Positions 53,098-63,397 are shown, counted from the first letter of the stretch. The stretch: DNA of 64,000 nucleotides from Haoranjiania flava (GCF_025631005.1 NZ_JAOTPL010000003.1:62001-126000), one strand, 5' to 3'. Numbers and translations are program-made. The notes: a model not told the origin generated them from the letters alone.

Positions 53098-53809
53098 GAA
53101 ATAAATATTGCCTTTCTTTTTTCTGTTTTTTTGTGCTCTCGGGCGGTTTGTTTGCCAGCGCTTTCTGCACAAGATTTTCCATGATTAAATATGCATCGCT
53201 GTTCGGATGCACACCGTCCCCGGCATATTTTTCCGGTAACCCGTCGCGCTCATCTTTCAGGGCGCTGTGATAGTCTACATATGTAATATTATTCTTTTGC
53301 GCATAATCTTTTATCATGGCGTTTAAAGTAATAATATCCTTTGCCGGCTGCAGCTCTTTTCTCCAGCTAAACTGATAAGCCGGCAAGGCAGAGCAAAGAA
53401 CTGCGCGTACATTGTTTGCCTTTGCTATTTCACACATCGAAATAATATTGCCTAAAATATTTTCCAAAGCAATATATCCCGTGTTGCGCGCAATATCATT
53501 GGTGCCCGCTAAAATCACCACAGCCTTAGGTTTCAGGTTAATAACATCTGCACGGAAACGCACCAGCATCTGCGAGCTTGTTTGTCCGCCTATACCGCGG
53601 CCGGTATAATTATTTTGTTTAAAAAACTGCGGATGTGTATTTGCCCAGCCTTCTGTAATAGAATTGCCGAGAAACACAACAGTTCCCGGAGATACTGTTT
53701 TATTTGCTTCTGCGTATTTGGCAAAGTTAGCCCAGTCGGTATTGCTGTCCTGCGCAGATAAAATGCCGAATACTAAAAGAGATGTAACCGTAAAAATTAT
53801 TTGTTTCAT
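53075..53809 (-). CDS. SGNH/GDSL-family hydrolase with repeat-derived C-terminus
   Basis: A 244-residue exported esterase-type enzyme (signal MKQIIFTVTSLLVFGILSA). SGNH blocks: FLGNSITEG (block I serine, near 46-54), GRGIGGQTSS (block II glycine), GTNDIARN (block III asparagine) and DGVHPNSDAY (block V aspartate and histidine). Likely acts on acetylated sugars or lipids. The last residues RNNHKD and the stop codon lie inside repeat C2, so the natural C-terminus was probably altered when the repeat arrived. It starts 2 bp after the YhcG-type gene. Confidence 0.88.
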   Translation of the reverse strand: MKQIIFTVTSLLVFGILSAQDSNTDWANFAKYAEANKTVSPGTVVFLGNSITEGWANTHPQFFKQNNYTGRGIGGQTSSQMLVRFRADVINLKPKAVVILAGTNDIARNTGYIALENILGNIISMCEIAKANNVRAVLCSALPAYQFSWRKELQPAKDIITLNAMIKDYAQKNNITYVDYHSALKDERDGLPEKYAGDGVHPNSDAYLIMENLVQKALANKPPESTKKQKKERQYLFQRNNHKD

Positions 53810-53811
53810 TA

Positions 53812-54849
53812 CTATAAGTGTTTTTTAATGTTATTTTCTGCAATGCGAATGGCTTTCTGAAGTTTATCTTCTAATACCTTGCGATCTGGAAGCTGGGTCA
53901 TATATCCTGCAACTTTTATCGGCGAGTTGCCGTCCAACATAAGGTATTTTATTTGTTCAGGAGATTTTTCACTGCACAGAATAAGCCCAATCGGTTTATT
54001 TTCTTCCTCTCTGCTTTCATTTTTTTCGAGCCAACGCAAATATAGCTCCATCTGGCCTTTGTAAGCAGCTTTAAATTTACCAAGTTTCAGGTCTATAGCT
54101 ACGAGGCATCTCAGGCCACGATGATAAAACAATAAGTCGATATAATAATCCTCATCGTCTACCACAATTCTTTTTTGACGTGATAAAAAAGCAAAATCTG
54201 AACCCATCTCTATAATAAACTTTTGCAGGTTTGCAAGAATGGTTGCTTCCAGATCTTTTTCGCTGTAAGTATCATGAAGTCCCAGAAAGTCTAAGAAATA
54301 AGGGTCACGAAAAGTAAGATCGGGAGTAATCTTCTTTTCATTTTTTAATATTTCCAATTCGTTGATAATTGTTTTTTCCGGTTTAGCGCTTATGGCTGTT
54401 CTTTCAAACAGCATACTGTTTATGCGTTCCTGCAATGTGCGCACACTCCATCTTTCATGTATGCACATTTGTGTGTAGAACTCGCGTTTTACAGCGTCTT
54501 TTACAGGGATCAATATTCGAATATGTGTCCAGCTTAATTGTGTACTCATTGCGTACACAATTTCAACATTTGGAAACAAACTATTAAAATTTACAAATAA
54601 ATGTAGATTTTTTTTACTGAATCCGGCGCCATAAATATTTAATAAGTGCTTGCTTAACTCTGCAATCACAGCCTTTCCATAATCGGCCCTGTTGTTTTTT
54701 AAAATATCATCATTAATTTGCTTTCCTATATTCCAATACAAAATTGTCAGCTCACTGTTGACAGTTGCGGCAACGCGCTTTCGGGCATTATCAATAAGAG
54801 AAACGATAGACGAAACCAGTTGATTGGTATTGGCTTCAGGTTTCTTCAT
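53812..54849 (-). CDS. YhcG/DUF1016-type PDDEXK protein
   Basis: A 345-residue protein with an N-terminal DUF1016 helical domain (about 1-150, LYWNIGKQINDDI, then QLSWTHIRILIPV) and a C-terminal PDDEXK nuclease-like fold (about 185-340). Candidate active residues are in YYIDLLFYHRGLRCLVAIDLKLGKF (D, then D-x-K). The family spreads horizontally, often next to restriction-modification genes, but none are here. It is followed 2 bp later by an SGNH hydrolase gene. Biological role unknown. Confidence 0.88.
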   Translation of the reverse strand: MKKPEANTNQLVSSIVSLIDNARKRVAATVNSELTILYWNIGKQINDDILKNNRADYGKAVIAELSKHLLNIYGAGFSKKNLHLFVNFNSLFPNVEIVYAMSTQLSWTHIRILIPVKDAVKREFYTQMCIHERWSVRTLQERINSMLFERTAISAKPEKTIINELEILKNEKKITPDLTFRDPYFLDFLGLHDTYSEKDLEATILANLQKFIIEMGSDFAFLSRQKRIVVDDEDYYIDLLFYHRGLRCLVAIDLKLGKFKAAYKGQMELYLRWLEKNESREEENKPIGLILCSEKSPEQIKYLMLDGNSPIKVAGYMTQLPDRKVLEDKLQKAIRIAENNIKKHL

Positions 54850-54903
54850 TCTTTAATGATTTTAAATTCAGCTAATTTACGGAAAGAATCCTATTCTTTA
54901 TAA

Positions 54904-54936
54904 AAGAAAAAAGCTGCCGGAAAATTCGACAGCTTT
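54904..54936 (-). terminator. Rho-independent terminator after the GH92 gene
   Basis: On the minus strand AAAGCTGTCG and CGGCAGCTTT pair with one U-G, followed by a T run, 24 bp after the GH92 stop. Confidence 0.8.
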
Positions 54937-54959
54937 AAGCAATATTCTATAAAGACAAT

Positions 54960-57245
54960 TTATTTATCTGTACTCATGGAAAACGGATGAGCGCTTACAC
55001 CGGTATTCCTTGTTTTATTGGGTGTGGCACTCATAGAAAAGTTAATCACCCCGCCCTTTTGTAAATCAAAATGTTCGAGGTAGTTTTTGGTAACGGGTTT
55101 GCCGTTGAAAGTCATAGCTTGTACGTACCGGTTGGCAGCGCTGTTAGCAGGTGCATTGATAGTAAGTTTTTTACCATTCTCAAAAGTAATTTCCGCTTTT
55201 TTAAATAAAGGCCCGGCCGTTACATATTGTGTGCTTGCTGGCGTTACCGGGTAAAACCCGAGCGCCGAAAAAACATACCAGGCAGAAGTTTGCCCGTTGT
55301 CTTCATCGCCGCAATACCCGTCAGGGCCGTAGTGGTACATTCTGTCCAATACTTCTCTTACCCAATATTGAGATTTCCACGGTTCAGAAGTATAATTATA
55401 CAAATAGGTCATATGCTGTATAGGCTGGTTGCCGTGTGCATACTGCCCCATATTCATTACCTGCATTTCGCGCATTTCATGAATAATGCCTCCGTAACGT
55501 GAACCGGTAAAATCTGGTGGCATTATGAAAACCGAGTCTAACATGTTGATGAACTTTTTATCGCCGCCCATCAGGTTTTTCAGGCCTTCAATATCCTGGA
55601 AAACACTCCAGGAATAATGCCAGCTATTGCCTTCGGTAAAATCGCCGCCCCAGGAATAAGGATTAAAGTAGCCTGCAAAGTTTCCTTTGCTGTCTTTGGG
55701 CGCCATTAATAAATGTTTCGGGTAAAAGAGATTTTTATAATTCATAGCTCTTTGCTTGTAAATAGCTGTTTCCGCTGCGGGTTTTCCAATAGCTTTTCCA
55801 AATGCATAGATGGCATAATCGTCGTAAGCATATTCAAGTGTACGGGCAACATTTTCGTTTACATTTACATCGTTGGGCACATAGCCAAGTTTATTGTAAT
55901 GTTCTACGCCTCTGCGTCCTGTAGCGTGAGGCCCTTCGTTGTTGGCGCCGTGAACCAGGGCTTCCCACAATTTTTCAGTATCATATCCTCTCAGGCCTTT
56001 AAGGTATGCATCTGACACTACGGATGCGGAGTTGTTGCCTATCATAATACCGCGATAGCCGGGAGATGACCATTCCGGCAGCCAGCCGCCTTCTTTAAAG
56101 TTATTGATAAGCCCTTCCTGCATTTCTTTGGCAATGGAAGGATAGACAAAATGCAGAAAAGGGTAGAGCGCCCTGAAGGTATCCCAGAAGCCGGTGCCTG
56201 CAAACATGTATCCCTTTTCTATGGCGCCGTTTTGCGGGCTGTAATGCACAATCTGTCCCAAAGAGTTTTTTTCATACATCCTTAAAGGAAAAAATACCAT
56301 GCGGTAAAGCGAAGAATAAAAAGTGCGTACCTGCGACTCTGAGCCGCCGCTAACCTTTACTTTGCCCAGCACATCGTTCCATATTTTTTTGCCTTCGCTT
56401 CTTACTGTTTCAAAAGATTTATTGCCTATTTCCTGTTGCAGATTAAGCTCCGCCTGCGCATGGCTGATAAAAGAAGAAGCTACTTTAGCGTTGACCACAG
56501 CGCCTCTCTGCATATTTTTAAAGCCTACAACAGCGCCTGCATGTTCACTGGTGATCTCCTGTGCTTTTACAAAATTGCCATTGTCCCAGCCATTCACATA
56601 GTCGAAAGGACGGTCAAACTGGATAACAAAATAATTTTTGAAATTCTTGGGAACACCGCCGCTGTTGCGGGTTGTGTAGCCAATAATTTTATTTTCCTGC
56701 GGAATGATTTTTATGTACGAGCCTTTGTCAATAGCATCGATCACTACAAATGCGCTGTCTGTTTTAGGAAATGTAAACCTGAAGCGCGCAGCTCTTTCGG
56801 TAGGCGTGATCTCTGTAGTAACGTCATGGTCTGCGAGGTATACTTTGTAGTAATGGGGTTGTGCTACTTCTGCTTTGTGGGAAAACCAGCTTTCGCGCTC
56901 GCTTTCTTTAAAAGCCATCTTGTTTACCGTGGGCATGATGGAGAAATAGCCGTAGTCGTTCATCCAGGGAGAGGGTTGATGTGTTTGTTTAAAACCTTTG
57001 ATTTTGTCGGCCGTGTATTGATAGGCCCAGCCATCGCCCATGTTGTTGGTATGCGGAGTCCAGAGGTTCATGCCCCAGGGCATGCCGATTGCCGGGTAGG
57101 TATTACCGTTTGACATTTCAAATTTAGACATGGTGCCCATCAGCGGGTTCACAAAATCTACCGGGCTTGCGGGAAATGAATTAACCTGGGCAAAAACCGT
57201 TTGCAGGGAAAATAATAAAGCGATTGAGAATAAGAGTTTTTTCAT
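54960..57245 (-). CDS. GH92 alpha-mannosidase-type enzyme
   Basis: A 761-residue exported glycoside hydrolase of family 92 (signal about 1-19). The family is calcium-dependent and mostly removes alpha-1,2-, 1,3- or 1,6-linked mannose. An N-terminal beta-sandwich (about 28-260, VDFVNPLMGT, then GNTYPAIGMPWGMNLWTPH) is followed by an (alpha/alpha)6 barrel (about 290-740) with GTGFWDTFRALYPFL, EWSSPGYRGIMIGNNSASV and GDEDNGQTSAWYVFSALGFY. It lies 131 bp after susD3, separated by a terminator-like hairpin. Confidence 0.92.
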   Translation of the reverse strand: MKKLLFSIALLFSLQTVFAQVNSFPASPVDFVNPLMGTMSKFEMSNGNTYPAIGMPWGMNLWTPHTNNMGDGWAYQYTADKIKGFKQTHQPSPWMNDYGYFSIMPTVNKMAFKESERESWFSHKAEVAQPHYYKVYLADHDVTTEITPTERAARFRFTFPKTDSAFVVIDAIDKGSYIKIIPQENKIIGYTTRNSGGVPKNFKNYFVIQFDRPFDYVNGWDNGNFVKAQEITSEHAGAVVGFKNMQRGAVVNAKVASSFISHAQAELNLQQEIGNKSFETVRSEGKKIWNDVLGKVKVSGGSESQVRTFYSSLYRMVFFPLRMYEKNSLGQIVHYSPQNGAIEKGYMFAGTGFWDTFRALYPFLHFVYPSIAKEMQEGLINNFKEGGWLPEWSSPGYRGIMIGNNSASVVSDAYLKGLRGYDTEKLWEALVHGANNEGPHATGRRGVEHYNKLGYVPNDVNVNENVARTLEYAYDDYAIYAFGKAIGKPAAETAIYKQRAMNYKNLFYPKHLLMAPKDSKGNFAGYFNPYSWGGDFTEGNSWHYSWSVFQDIEGLKNLMGGDKKFINMLDSVFIMPPDFTGSRYGGIIHEMREMQVMNMGQYAHGNQPIQHMTYLYNYTSEPWKSQYWVREVLDRMYHYGPDGYCGDEDNGQTSAWYVFSALGFYPVTPASTQYVTAGPLFKKAEITFENGKKLTINAPANSAANRYVQAMTFNGKPVTKNYLEHFDLQKGGVINFSMSATPNKTRNTGVSAHPFSMSTDK

Positions 57246-57328
57246 GTGTATAAGGAATTAAAAAATTACGCGCTTAAAGGTAAAATATAAAAAGGGATTT
57301 TTCGTAGTAAAAGATAAAGGCAGGGTTT

Positions 57329-57358
57329 AAAAAACAAGGTCTCGGAATTCCGAAACCT
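57329..57358 (-). terminator. Terminator-like hairpin between susD3 and the GH92 gene
   Basis: On the minus strand AGGTTTCGG-AATT-CCGAGACCT is a 9 bp stem with U-G allowances, followed by TGTTTTTT. It lies 19 bp after the susD3 stop and could reduce read-through into the GH92 gene. Confidence 0.75.
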
Positions 57359-57376
57359 GTTTTATAATTTATGTAT

Positions 57377-59011
57377 TTAATTCCATCCCGGGTTTTGATT
57401 TTTCAAAGATGGATTGGCTTGCATTTCTCTTAACGGAATGGGCCAGAGTAAAGCATGCTCAGGAATTGCTCCAACCTTAACAACACCCTCTGGCTTGTTT
57501 TGAATTTTAGCGCTTGCAAGAGGTGTCCATTTCAATCTTCCTGATCTCGCTCCATCTTCTTCGGGGTAAAGACGCGTACGACGAATATCATCCCAAATTT
57601 TAAATTCTAAAGGAAATTCATGGAAACGTTCAGTCAATATAGATTGTATGAGGGCACTGCCACTTGCAGTTTCATCAGTTAATCCGGCACGTTTACGTAC
57701 CTGATTTAGATAGCCTCTGGCTTCTGCTTCCTGCCCTGTCCTTGCCAAACCCTCAGCTGCAATTAACAGGATTTCAGCATATCGAATTATCGGCATGTTG
57801 TAGTCACCATCGCGACCGTTTACCAATCCTGTTGAATCAAACCATGCCCAGTTTCCTATATTGTTTAAAGTATGTGTAAGCTTGGTTGCATCAGTAAATT
57901 CTCGGAAGAAGAATTGCTTTTCCATACCACGAATATCATTAGATGCGTAGCTGTTGATTAGTATATTACTGGGCAGATAGGCGTTGTATAACACATCGCC
58001 TCCGGGTTTGAAGACGTTCTTGTTACTCGTGTCTTTCCATTGGAAAGCATCGGCTCCGATTGAGCGAACAGCGTAGGAGTTGCCTACGTTGAAGTTCGTC
58101 ATGTCATACTCTTTAGCATAAATGATTTCATTTGAAGACTTTGTCGTTTTAATAATATTAAATGCTGAATTACGTCCATTTGTGGTGCCATTAGGGTCAA
58201 TCAGCGCATGTTGACCGCCGGTAATTACCTTTTTAGCCATATCCGCTGCCTTGGTGTAGTATTCTATACCGCCATTGAGAGGTGCTCCTGCCCATTGTAG
58301 ATACACTTGCGCTAACAGTGACTGTGCCATAGGTTTCGTCACATAAGCTCCATTATCGTAAAAAGCTTTATTGGGTAATGCACTTCCTTCGGCAATTTCC
58401 AGTAAGTCTTTCTCAATAAACTTATAGATATCTACAGCCGGTGTACGTTCCTTAAATATTCCTTCGGTAGATGTATAGGGCTCTGAAATCAAAGGAACGT
58501 CTCCGAAATCTTTCACTAAAGAAAAGTAGGCCAAAGCGCGGAAAAATTTACCCTGCGCCAAATAATTATTCATCGTAGCTTCATCTAATACACCAGCCAT
58601 TTTAGGTGCATTGGCAATTACAAAATTGGCACGGGAAATACCAATATAATATTCGCTCCATAGTTTTTGTGCAGTAGAGTTAAAAGATTCTATATTGAAA
58701 GTGCCATTTTCAGATGCGTTTGTAAATGTTCTGTCTTTTCGTTTGTCAACAAACAGCCCGGACATTACACCTCCCCACATTGTAGCTTTTGGTGTCCAGC
58801 CTCCATCTACATCTATATTGTGCAGATAAGGTACCCCACCAAAATAAAGTCCGTTTACTGCTGATTTCGCGTCAGAAGCGGTTTTCCAGAATTGAGTAGC
58901 AACTTTTGTATCTAAAGGGTTTTCTTCCAAAAATTTATTACAGGAGCTCAATAGCATTGAAGACGCTCCTAGGAAGAGTATAGCAACTATATGTATTTTA
59001 TGTAATTTCAT
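57377..59011 (-). CDS. SusD/RagB-type lipoprotein (SusD3)
   Basis: A 544-residue surface glycan-binding lipoprotein; signal ends LLSSC (cysteine near 24), then NKFLEENPLDTKVATQFWKT. Helical segments include LAQGKFFRALAYFSLVKDFG. The C-terminal RagB part has MPIIRYAEILLIAAEGLART, then EFPLEFKIWDDIRRTRLYPE, and the terminal LKNQNPGWN. It follows susC3 by 18 bp and partners it. Confidence 0.95.
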   Translation of the reverse strand: MKLHKIHIVAILFLGASSMLLSSCNKFLEENPLDTKVATQFWKTASDAKSAVNGLYFGGVPYLHNIDVDGGWTPKATMWGGVMSGLFVDKRKDRTFTNASENGTFNIESFNSTAQKLWSEYYIGISRANFVIANAPKMAGVLDEATMNNYLAQGKFFRALAYFSLVKDFGDVPLISEPYTSTEGIFKERTPAVDIYKFIEKDLLEIAEGSALPNKAFYDNGAYVTKPMAQSLLAQVYLQWAGAPLNGGIEYYTKAADMAKKVITGGQHALIDPNGTTNGRNSAFNIIKTTKSSNEIIYAKEYDMTNFNVGNSYAVRSIGADAFQWKDTSNKNVFKPGGDVLYNAYLPSNILINSYASNDIRGMEKQFFFREFTDATKLTHTLNNIGNWAWFDSTGLVNGRDGDYNMPIIRYAEILLIAAEGLARTGQEAEARGYLNQVRKRAGLTDETASGSALIQSILTERFHEFPLEFKIWDDIRRTRLYPEEDGARSGRLKWTPLASAKIQNKPEGVVKVGAIPEHALLWPIPLREMQANPSLKNQNPGWN

Positions 59012-59029
59012 ATTAGTACAATTTATAAG

Positions 59030-62000
59030 TTAAAATGTAATATTAGCGCCAAATGTAAATGTTCTAGCCCTCGGATAAGTAAAGAACTGGCGATTTGCCC
59101 CCCACTTATTATCTCCTAAACGAGAAGAGTTGTCTGGATCATATCCTAAATAATCAGAAGAAGTGATTAAGAAAGCATTGTTTAGGTTCGCATATAAACG
59201 CAATGCTGAAAAGCCTACTGTTCTAATAACATCAGGTGTAAATGTATAACCTAACTGAATCAAATTTCCTCGCAAATAAGAACCGTCTGCAATCCATGTA
59301 TCATCGGCATTTGCATTGCTTCCCATACCAAAGTTCGCTAAGCGGATTGCCTGAGCCGTACCATTTGGATTTAATGTTGGGTGCCATGCATCTTTGTAAA
59401 GCCGGTCAATTCCACTTGTTAGGAATCGACCTTCTGTTGAATGGAAAAACTCCTGCATCACTTGTACCCCCCAAGTGAATTGTAAATCAACGGTCAGATC
59501 AAGTCCCTTGTAATTAAAGGTATTTATAAAAGAGCCCATCCAACGAGGCAGACCATGACCTAGAATCTGGCGTTCTTTATAGGTAACTTTTTCGCCAATA
59601 ATAGTAGGAATATTCATCGTTTGAGGGTCCCAATTGGCGGGTATTCCATCGTATATCCCAGCTCTTTTATATCCAAAGAAAGAAGACAGTTCTTCGCCCT
59701 CGCGAATAAGCATATCGTAACCTACAAACCCATCGGTAGTAATTTGTCGTTTGCCGGAAATCGGGTCAATGGATGCAGCTTCATCCAATTTTTCAACACG
59801 GTTTTTATTGTAACCCAAGTTAACTGTTGAAGTCCAATTGAAATCATTTGTCTGCACGGGGTGAGCCGTTAACAATAGGTCAACACCTCTATTAGAAACC
59901 GATCCAATGTTATCCATTACAGCGGAGAAGCCTGTTGATAATGGTAACGGACGACTAAGGAGCAAATCAGAAGTATATTTATAATAATAAGACAGCTCAA
60001 GATTCAGGCGATTTTGGAGTAATCCAAGATCAATTCCGGCATCCCACTGAAGGGTTCTTTCCCATTTCAAATCAGGGTTAGGCATGTTTTCCAGATAAGA
60101 AACTACCCGCAAAGCATTGCCTATAATTGTATTTGATTGGCCTACACGTGCCAATGAAGCATAGGTGCCTATTTCAGAATTTCCGGTTGCTCCAATAGAA
60201 GTATGCAGTTTCAAACGGCTAATAGCAGGGGCATTTTGCATAAAAGTTTCGTTAGAAACCATCCAGCCAAAACCTAACGACGGAAAAAATGCATATTTAT
60301 TGTTTTGTCCGAATTTAGATGAACCGTCGTAGCGTCCTGTTACTGTAGCCATGTATTTGCTGTCATATGAATATGCAGCGCGCAAGAAATAAGAATTCAT
60401 TGCCCATTTATCATAATCGCTGCCAACTGAAGGACGATTGGTGCCTTTACCCAAATTATAAAAACCAAAATAATCATCTACGTATTTGCTGTCAGAAGCT
60501 GAAAAATAGTTATAAACATATTCCTGCCACGACATACCCGCCATGGCATTGATAGAGTGCTTGCTGATGAGCTTTTTATAAGTCAGGTAAGTTTCTTCCT
60601 GCCAGTAAAATGTAGCAGAATTTGAGCCGGAAGCTGTCCCTTCGGAGTTTTGATTGATTAATGGACGTGGAGTAAACGGTGTATAATTGGAATTGCGGTT
60701 GTTTTGATAATCTACCCCTAATTGCGTTTTTAATTCCAAGTCTTTTGTAAGGTGAAAAGTAAGAGCCGCATTACCAAAAATCTGTGTTCTGTATTGCATT
60801 GAGCGAATCCGCTCAAGCAACTCTACCGGATTGCCCACTCCTTCCGGACTAAAATTCTGTGTTGGTCCGCCGGGATTATTTTTATCTAATGGGATAGCTG
60901 TTGTTTTTACATTATTTGTTTGCGCAAACATTCCATTTGCTAATCTAACAGGTAGAAAGGGTAGCTGTTCTATCATTGTACGCAATGCACCCTGTCCGTA
61001 GGGATTATCAGAAGTTCTATTACCCCATGTATGATTGACTAACAAATTAACGCCCGTTGATAACCATTTGGTTGGTTTATCGTCATAAGCCAATTTTGCA
61101 TTTACGCGTTTAAAATAAGTGTTATGCAGAATACCTTGCTGATCGGTATAGTTTAAAAATGCTCCAACTGACGAATTTTCTCCGCCACGTTGAATATTGA
61201 TTTGGTGGTTATGAGAAATAGCAGTCCGAGAGGCTTCTTTCTGCCAGTCTGTATTATATTTTGGTGTACCATCAGCATTAAATAAGTCAGGATCTGTAAA
61301 TAATTGTGATAGATCAGTTGTGAAATTTTTATTTTGCCATGCATTGGCATTTTCCAAGCCTTGTTTAAAAGCAGCCATCCATTCGTTAGAATCCATGACA
61401 TCCATATATCTTGCCATTTTACCTACCGATACAGAACCGTCATAAGAGATTTGCGCACCTCCGCGAACGCCACGTTTGGTTGTTACAAGAATAACACCGT
61501 TTGCTCCACGGGCACCGTATATAGCAGCAGATGATGCGTCTTTTAAAACTTCAATAGATTGAATATCATTGGGATTAAGAAACTGGAAGTTTGACATAAC
61601 TACTCCGTCAACCACATACAAAGGATTTGCTGACGCATTAATAGTAGCCAAACCGCGAATAACAACGCGCATTTCACCGCCAGGTTGTCCTGTGTTGGAA
61701 AAAATATTCACTCCGGCGGCTTTGCCTTTTAATCCTTCCAGAGCATTAAAGGATTGAGATTTTATAATATCGCTTCCCTTTGCCACAGAGATAGATCCAG
61801 TAAGATCTGATTTACGCATGGTTCCGTATCCAACTACTACGATTTCGTCCCCGGCAGATTCAATATAAGAAGACAATGTAACGTTTAGGGTAGGACCATT
61901 AACTGTTCTTTCCTCGGTGGAAAAACCAACTGAAGAAAATTCGAGAATATCTCCGTTATTAGCAGAAATAGAATAAGTTCCAGACGAATTAGACACCACT

Positions 62001-62167
62001 CCCGTAGTTCTTCCTTTTACATTTACAGATACGTTTGGAATACCCTGACCGGTAGAGTCAGATATAGTCCCGCTGACTCTCTGGGTTTGTTGGCTATATG
62101 AAGCCACAAAATACATCGACAGGAATAAAAAAATTCCACATCTAATAAGCGAACGAGTTTGTTTCAT
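59030..62167 (-). CDS. SusC/RagA-type transporter (SusC3)
   Basis: A 1045-residue glycan importer. Signal (about 1-25); regulatory-like domain (about 29-105, RVSGTISDSTGQGIPNVSVN); linker DEIVVVGYGTMRKSDLTG (near 107-124); plug (about 125-245, EMRVVIRGLATINASANPLY, KDASSAAIYGARGANGVIL); barrel ending TFTFGANITF. No STN domain and no sigma/FecR pair within the window. It is read with SusD3 and the GH92 gene. Confidence 0.95.
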   Translation of the reverse strand: MKQTRSLIRCGIFLFLSMYFVASYSQQTQRVSGTISDSTGQGIPNVSVNVKGRTTGVVSNSSGTYSISANNGDILEFSSVGFSTEERTVNGPTLNVTLSSYIESAGDEIVVVGYGTMRKSDLTGSISVAKGSDIIKSQSFNALEGLKGKAAGVNIFSNTGQPGGEMRVVIRGLATINASANPLYVVDGVVMSNFQFLNPNDIQSIEVLKDASSAAIYGARGANGVILVTTKRGVRGGAQISYDGSVSVGKMARYMDVMDSNEWMAAFKQGLENANAWQNKNFTTDLSQLFTDPDLFNADGTPKYNTDWQKEASRTAISHNHQINIQRGGENSSVGAFLNYTDQQGILHNTYFKRVNAKLAYDDKPTKWLSTGVNLLVNHTWGNRTSDNPYGQGALRTMIEQLPFLPVRLANGMFAQTNNVKTTAIPLDKNNPGGPTQNFSPEGVGNPVELLERIRSMQYRTQIFGNAALTFHLTKDLELKTQLGVDYQNNRNSNYTPFTPRPLINQNSEGTASGSNSATFYWQEETYLTYKKLISKHSINAMAGMSWQEYVYNYFSASDSKYVDDYFGFYNLGKGTNRPSVGSDYDKWAMNSYFLRAAYSYDSKYMATVTGRYDGSSKFGQNNKYAFFPSLGFGWMVSNETFMQNAPAISRLKLHTSIGATGNSEIGTYASLARVGQSNTIIGNALRVVSYLENMPNPDLKWERTLQWDAGIDLGLLQNRLNLELSYYYKYTSDLLLSRPLPLSTGFSAVMDNIGSVSNRGVDLLLTAHPVQTNDFNWTSTVNLGYNKNRVEKLDEAASIDPISGKRQITTDGFVGYDMLIREGEELSSFFGYKRAGIYDGIPANWDPQTMNIPTIIGEKVTYKERQILGHGLPRWMGSFINTFNYKGLDLTVDLQFTWGVQVMQEFFHSTEGRFLTSGIDRLYKDAWHPTLNPNGTAQAIRLANFGMGSNANADDTWIADGSYLRGNLIQLGYTFTPDVIRTVGFSALRLYANLNNAFLITSSDYLGYDPDNSSRLGDNKWGANRQFFTYPRARTFTFGANITF

Positions 62168-62409
62168 AGATTTTAGTTTGTTGTGAATATTTGGCTTAAT
62201 CGATAATCTAAAATTACCAACTATTGTTTAATTTTATAAAAATTAGAAAAAATTTTTTTATAAATATATGATAGCATGGCAATGTGTTCATCAGTTTTTT
62301 TGTTTGCTTTCCGACAGGACTGCTTGTTGCATTAAGATGCATAATCTTTAGCAACATGGCATAAGCACTTGCAGTAATTTTATGACTGCTGTTTTAAAGA
62401 TCAGGCAAG
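62168..62409. other. Intergenic region upstream of susC3
   Basis: About 240 bp, AT-rich near the susC3 start. It contains a composite hairpin (62326-62355) in which GTTGC / GCAAC enclose AAGAT / ATCTT. This may terminate the upstream operon, though the T run is short. The AAGATGCATAATCTTTA core is mildly reminiscent of the inverted-repeat family. Confidence 0.5.
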
Positions 62410-63363
62410 TCACAACTCATAATATTCTATCACACGCCATTCGCTCATCTGGAAAAGACCGCCGCCGTTTATTTCGGTGACTACGATCCTATAGAATTTA
62501 TATTGGGTTTCATTCTCAAACTCAAACCTTCTTGTCTGATTCCTGGAGGAGAATTTTTCGTCTGATCTGGAATCAAGCGTTGTCCAGTTGTTGCCATCGG
62601 CAGATCCCTGTAACATCCAGTTTTTAGGATCCCTGTCAGGAGCATCGTTGCCCGAGGTAAAAGTGTAAGCTCCGATTTTTACAGGATTCTGGAAAGTAAG
62701 TTGGAAGCCAAAGGGCATTTTACTCTTGATGTCGAAGATCAGGAATTTAGATGAGTAGTCTCCATCCACGAGTTTTTTTGAGCCTTCACCTGCATCAGGA
62801 CCCCCGTTATTTTCATGGCTTACAGCAAGCGAGCCTGAATTAGTAATATCTCTTTCCGGCCTCACAACAGCATCAAACCTGAAAAAGGCTGTATGCAAAG
62901 CAGTATCCAGCTTCCCAGTAGAAACACTGGTCATTTTTACCGGCAGCATATACTTTGTGTGGCGGTCTACTTTTTTGGTTGTCAAAGCAATGAAGAGCGG
63001 CTCAGAATTTATTTGGCCGGCTTTGATCACCGTGCTAAGGCCGGAGAGTATATAAGTGCTGTCCGGAAGTAGCTGGTAGCCTGTATTGTGTTCCAAGTTG
63101 TATTTTTCCACCAGCGCAGGATCTACACTAAAGTTGGCAGTAATGTCTGAATCCGGATAGCTCATACCTCCGTAGGCTGCACCGAAGTATATATTTTGGG
63201 GTTTCTGTGAAAATAATATCTGGAGTTTGTCCCTATTGTTTACAGCTTGCGGCATGTAAATGGTACCCTCATTCGGCAGGGTTATTTCCCTATCTTTCTC
63301 GCAGGAAGGCAGCGTAAAAATCGCTATCCAGCCCATGAGGCATATTTTAAAATAAGTATTCAT
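62410..63363 (-). CDS. DUF1735 and F5/8 type C (discoidin) lipoprotein
   Basis: A 317-residue lipoprotein (signal ends LPSC, cysteine near 21). An N-terminal DUF1735 domain (about 30-165, FSVDPALVEKYNLEHNTGYQ, then YMLPVKMTSVS) is followed by an F5/8 type C-like carbohydrate-binding domain (about 175-310, KKLVDGDYSSKFLIFD, then RDPKNWMLQGSADGNNWTTL and YKFYRIVVTEINGG). Probably a surface glycan-binding protein of the operon whose susD end lies just upstream at 63398. Confidence 0.87.
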   Translation of the reverse strand: MNTYFKICLMGWIAIFTLPSCEKDREITLPNEGTIYMPQAVNNRDKLQILFSQKPQNIYFGAAYGGMSYPDSDITANFSVDPALVEKYNLEHNTGYQLLPDSTYILSGLSTVIKAGQINSEPLFIALTTKKVDRHTKYMLPVKMTSVSTGKLDTALHTAFFRFDAVVRPERDITNSGSLAVSHENNGGPDAGEGSKKLVDGDYSSKFLIFDIKSKMPFGFQLTFQNPVKIGAYTFTSGNDAPDRDPKNWMLQGSADGNNWTTLDSRSDEKFSSRNQTRRFEFENETQYKFYRIVVTEINGGGLFQMSEWRVIEYYEL

Positions 63364-63397
63364 TATAAATATTTTTTTATTTGATTGATCTTTAAAA

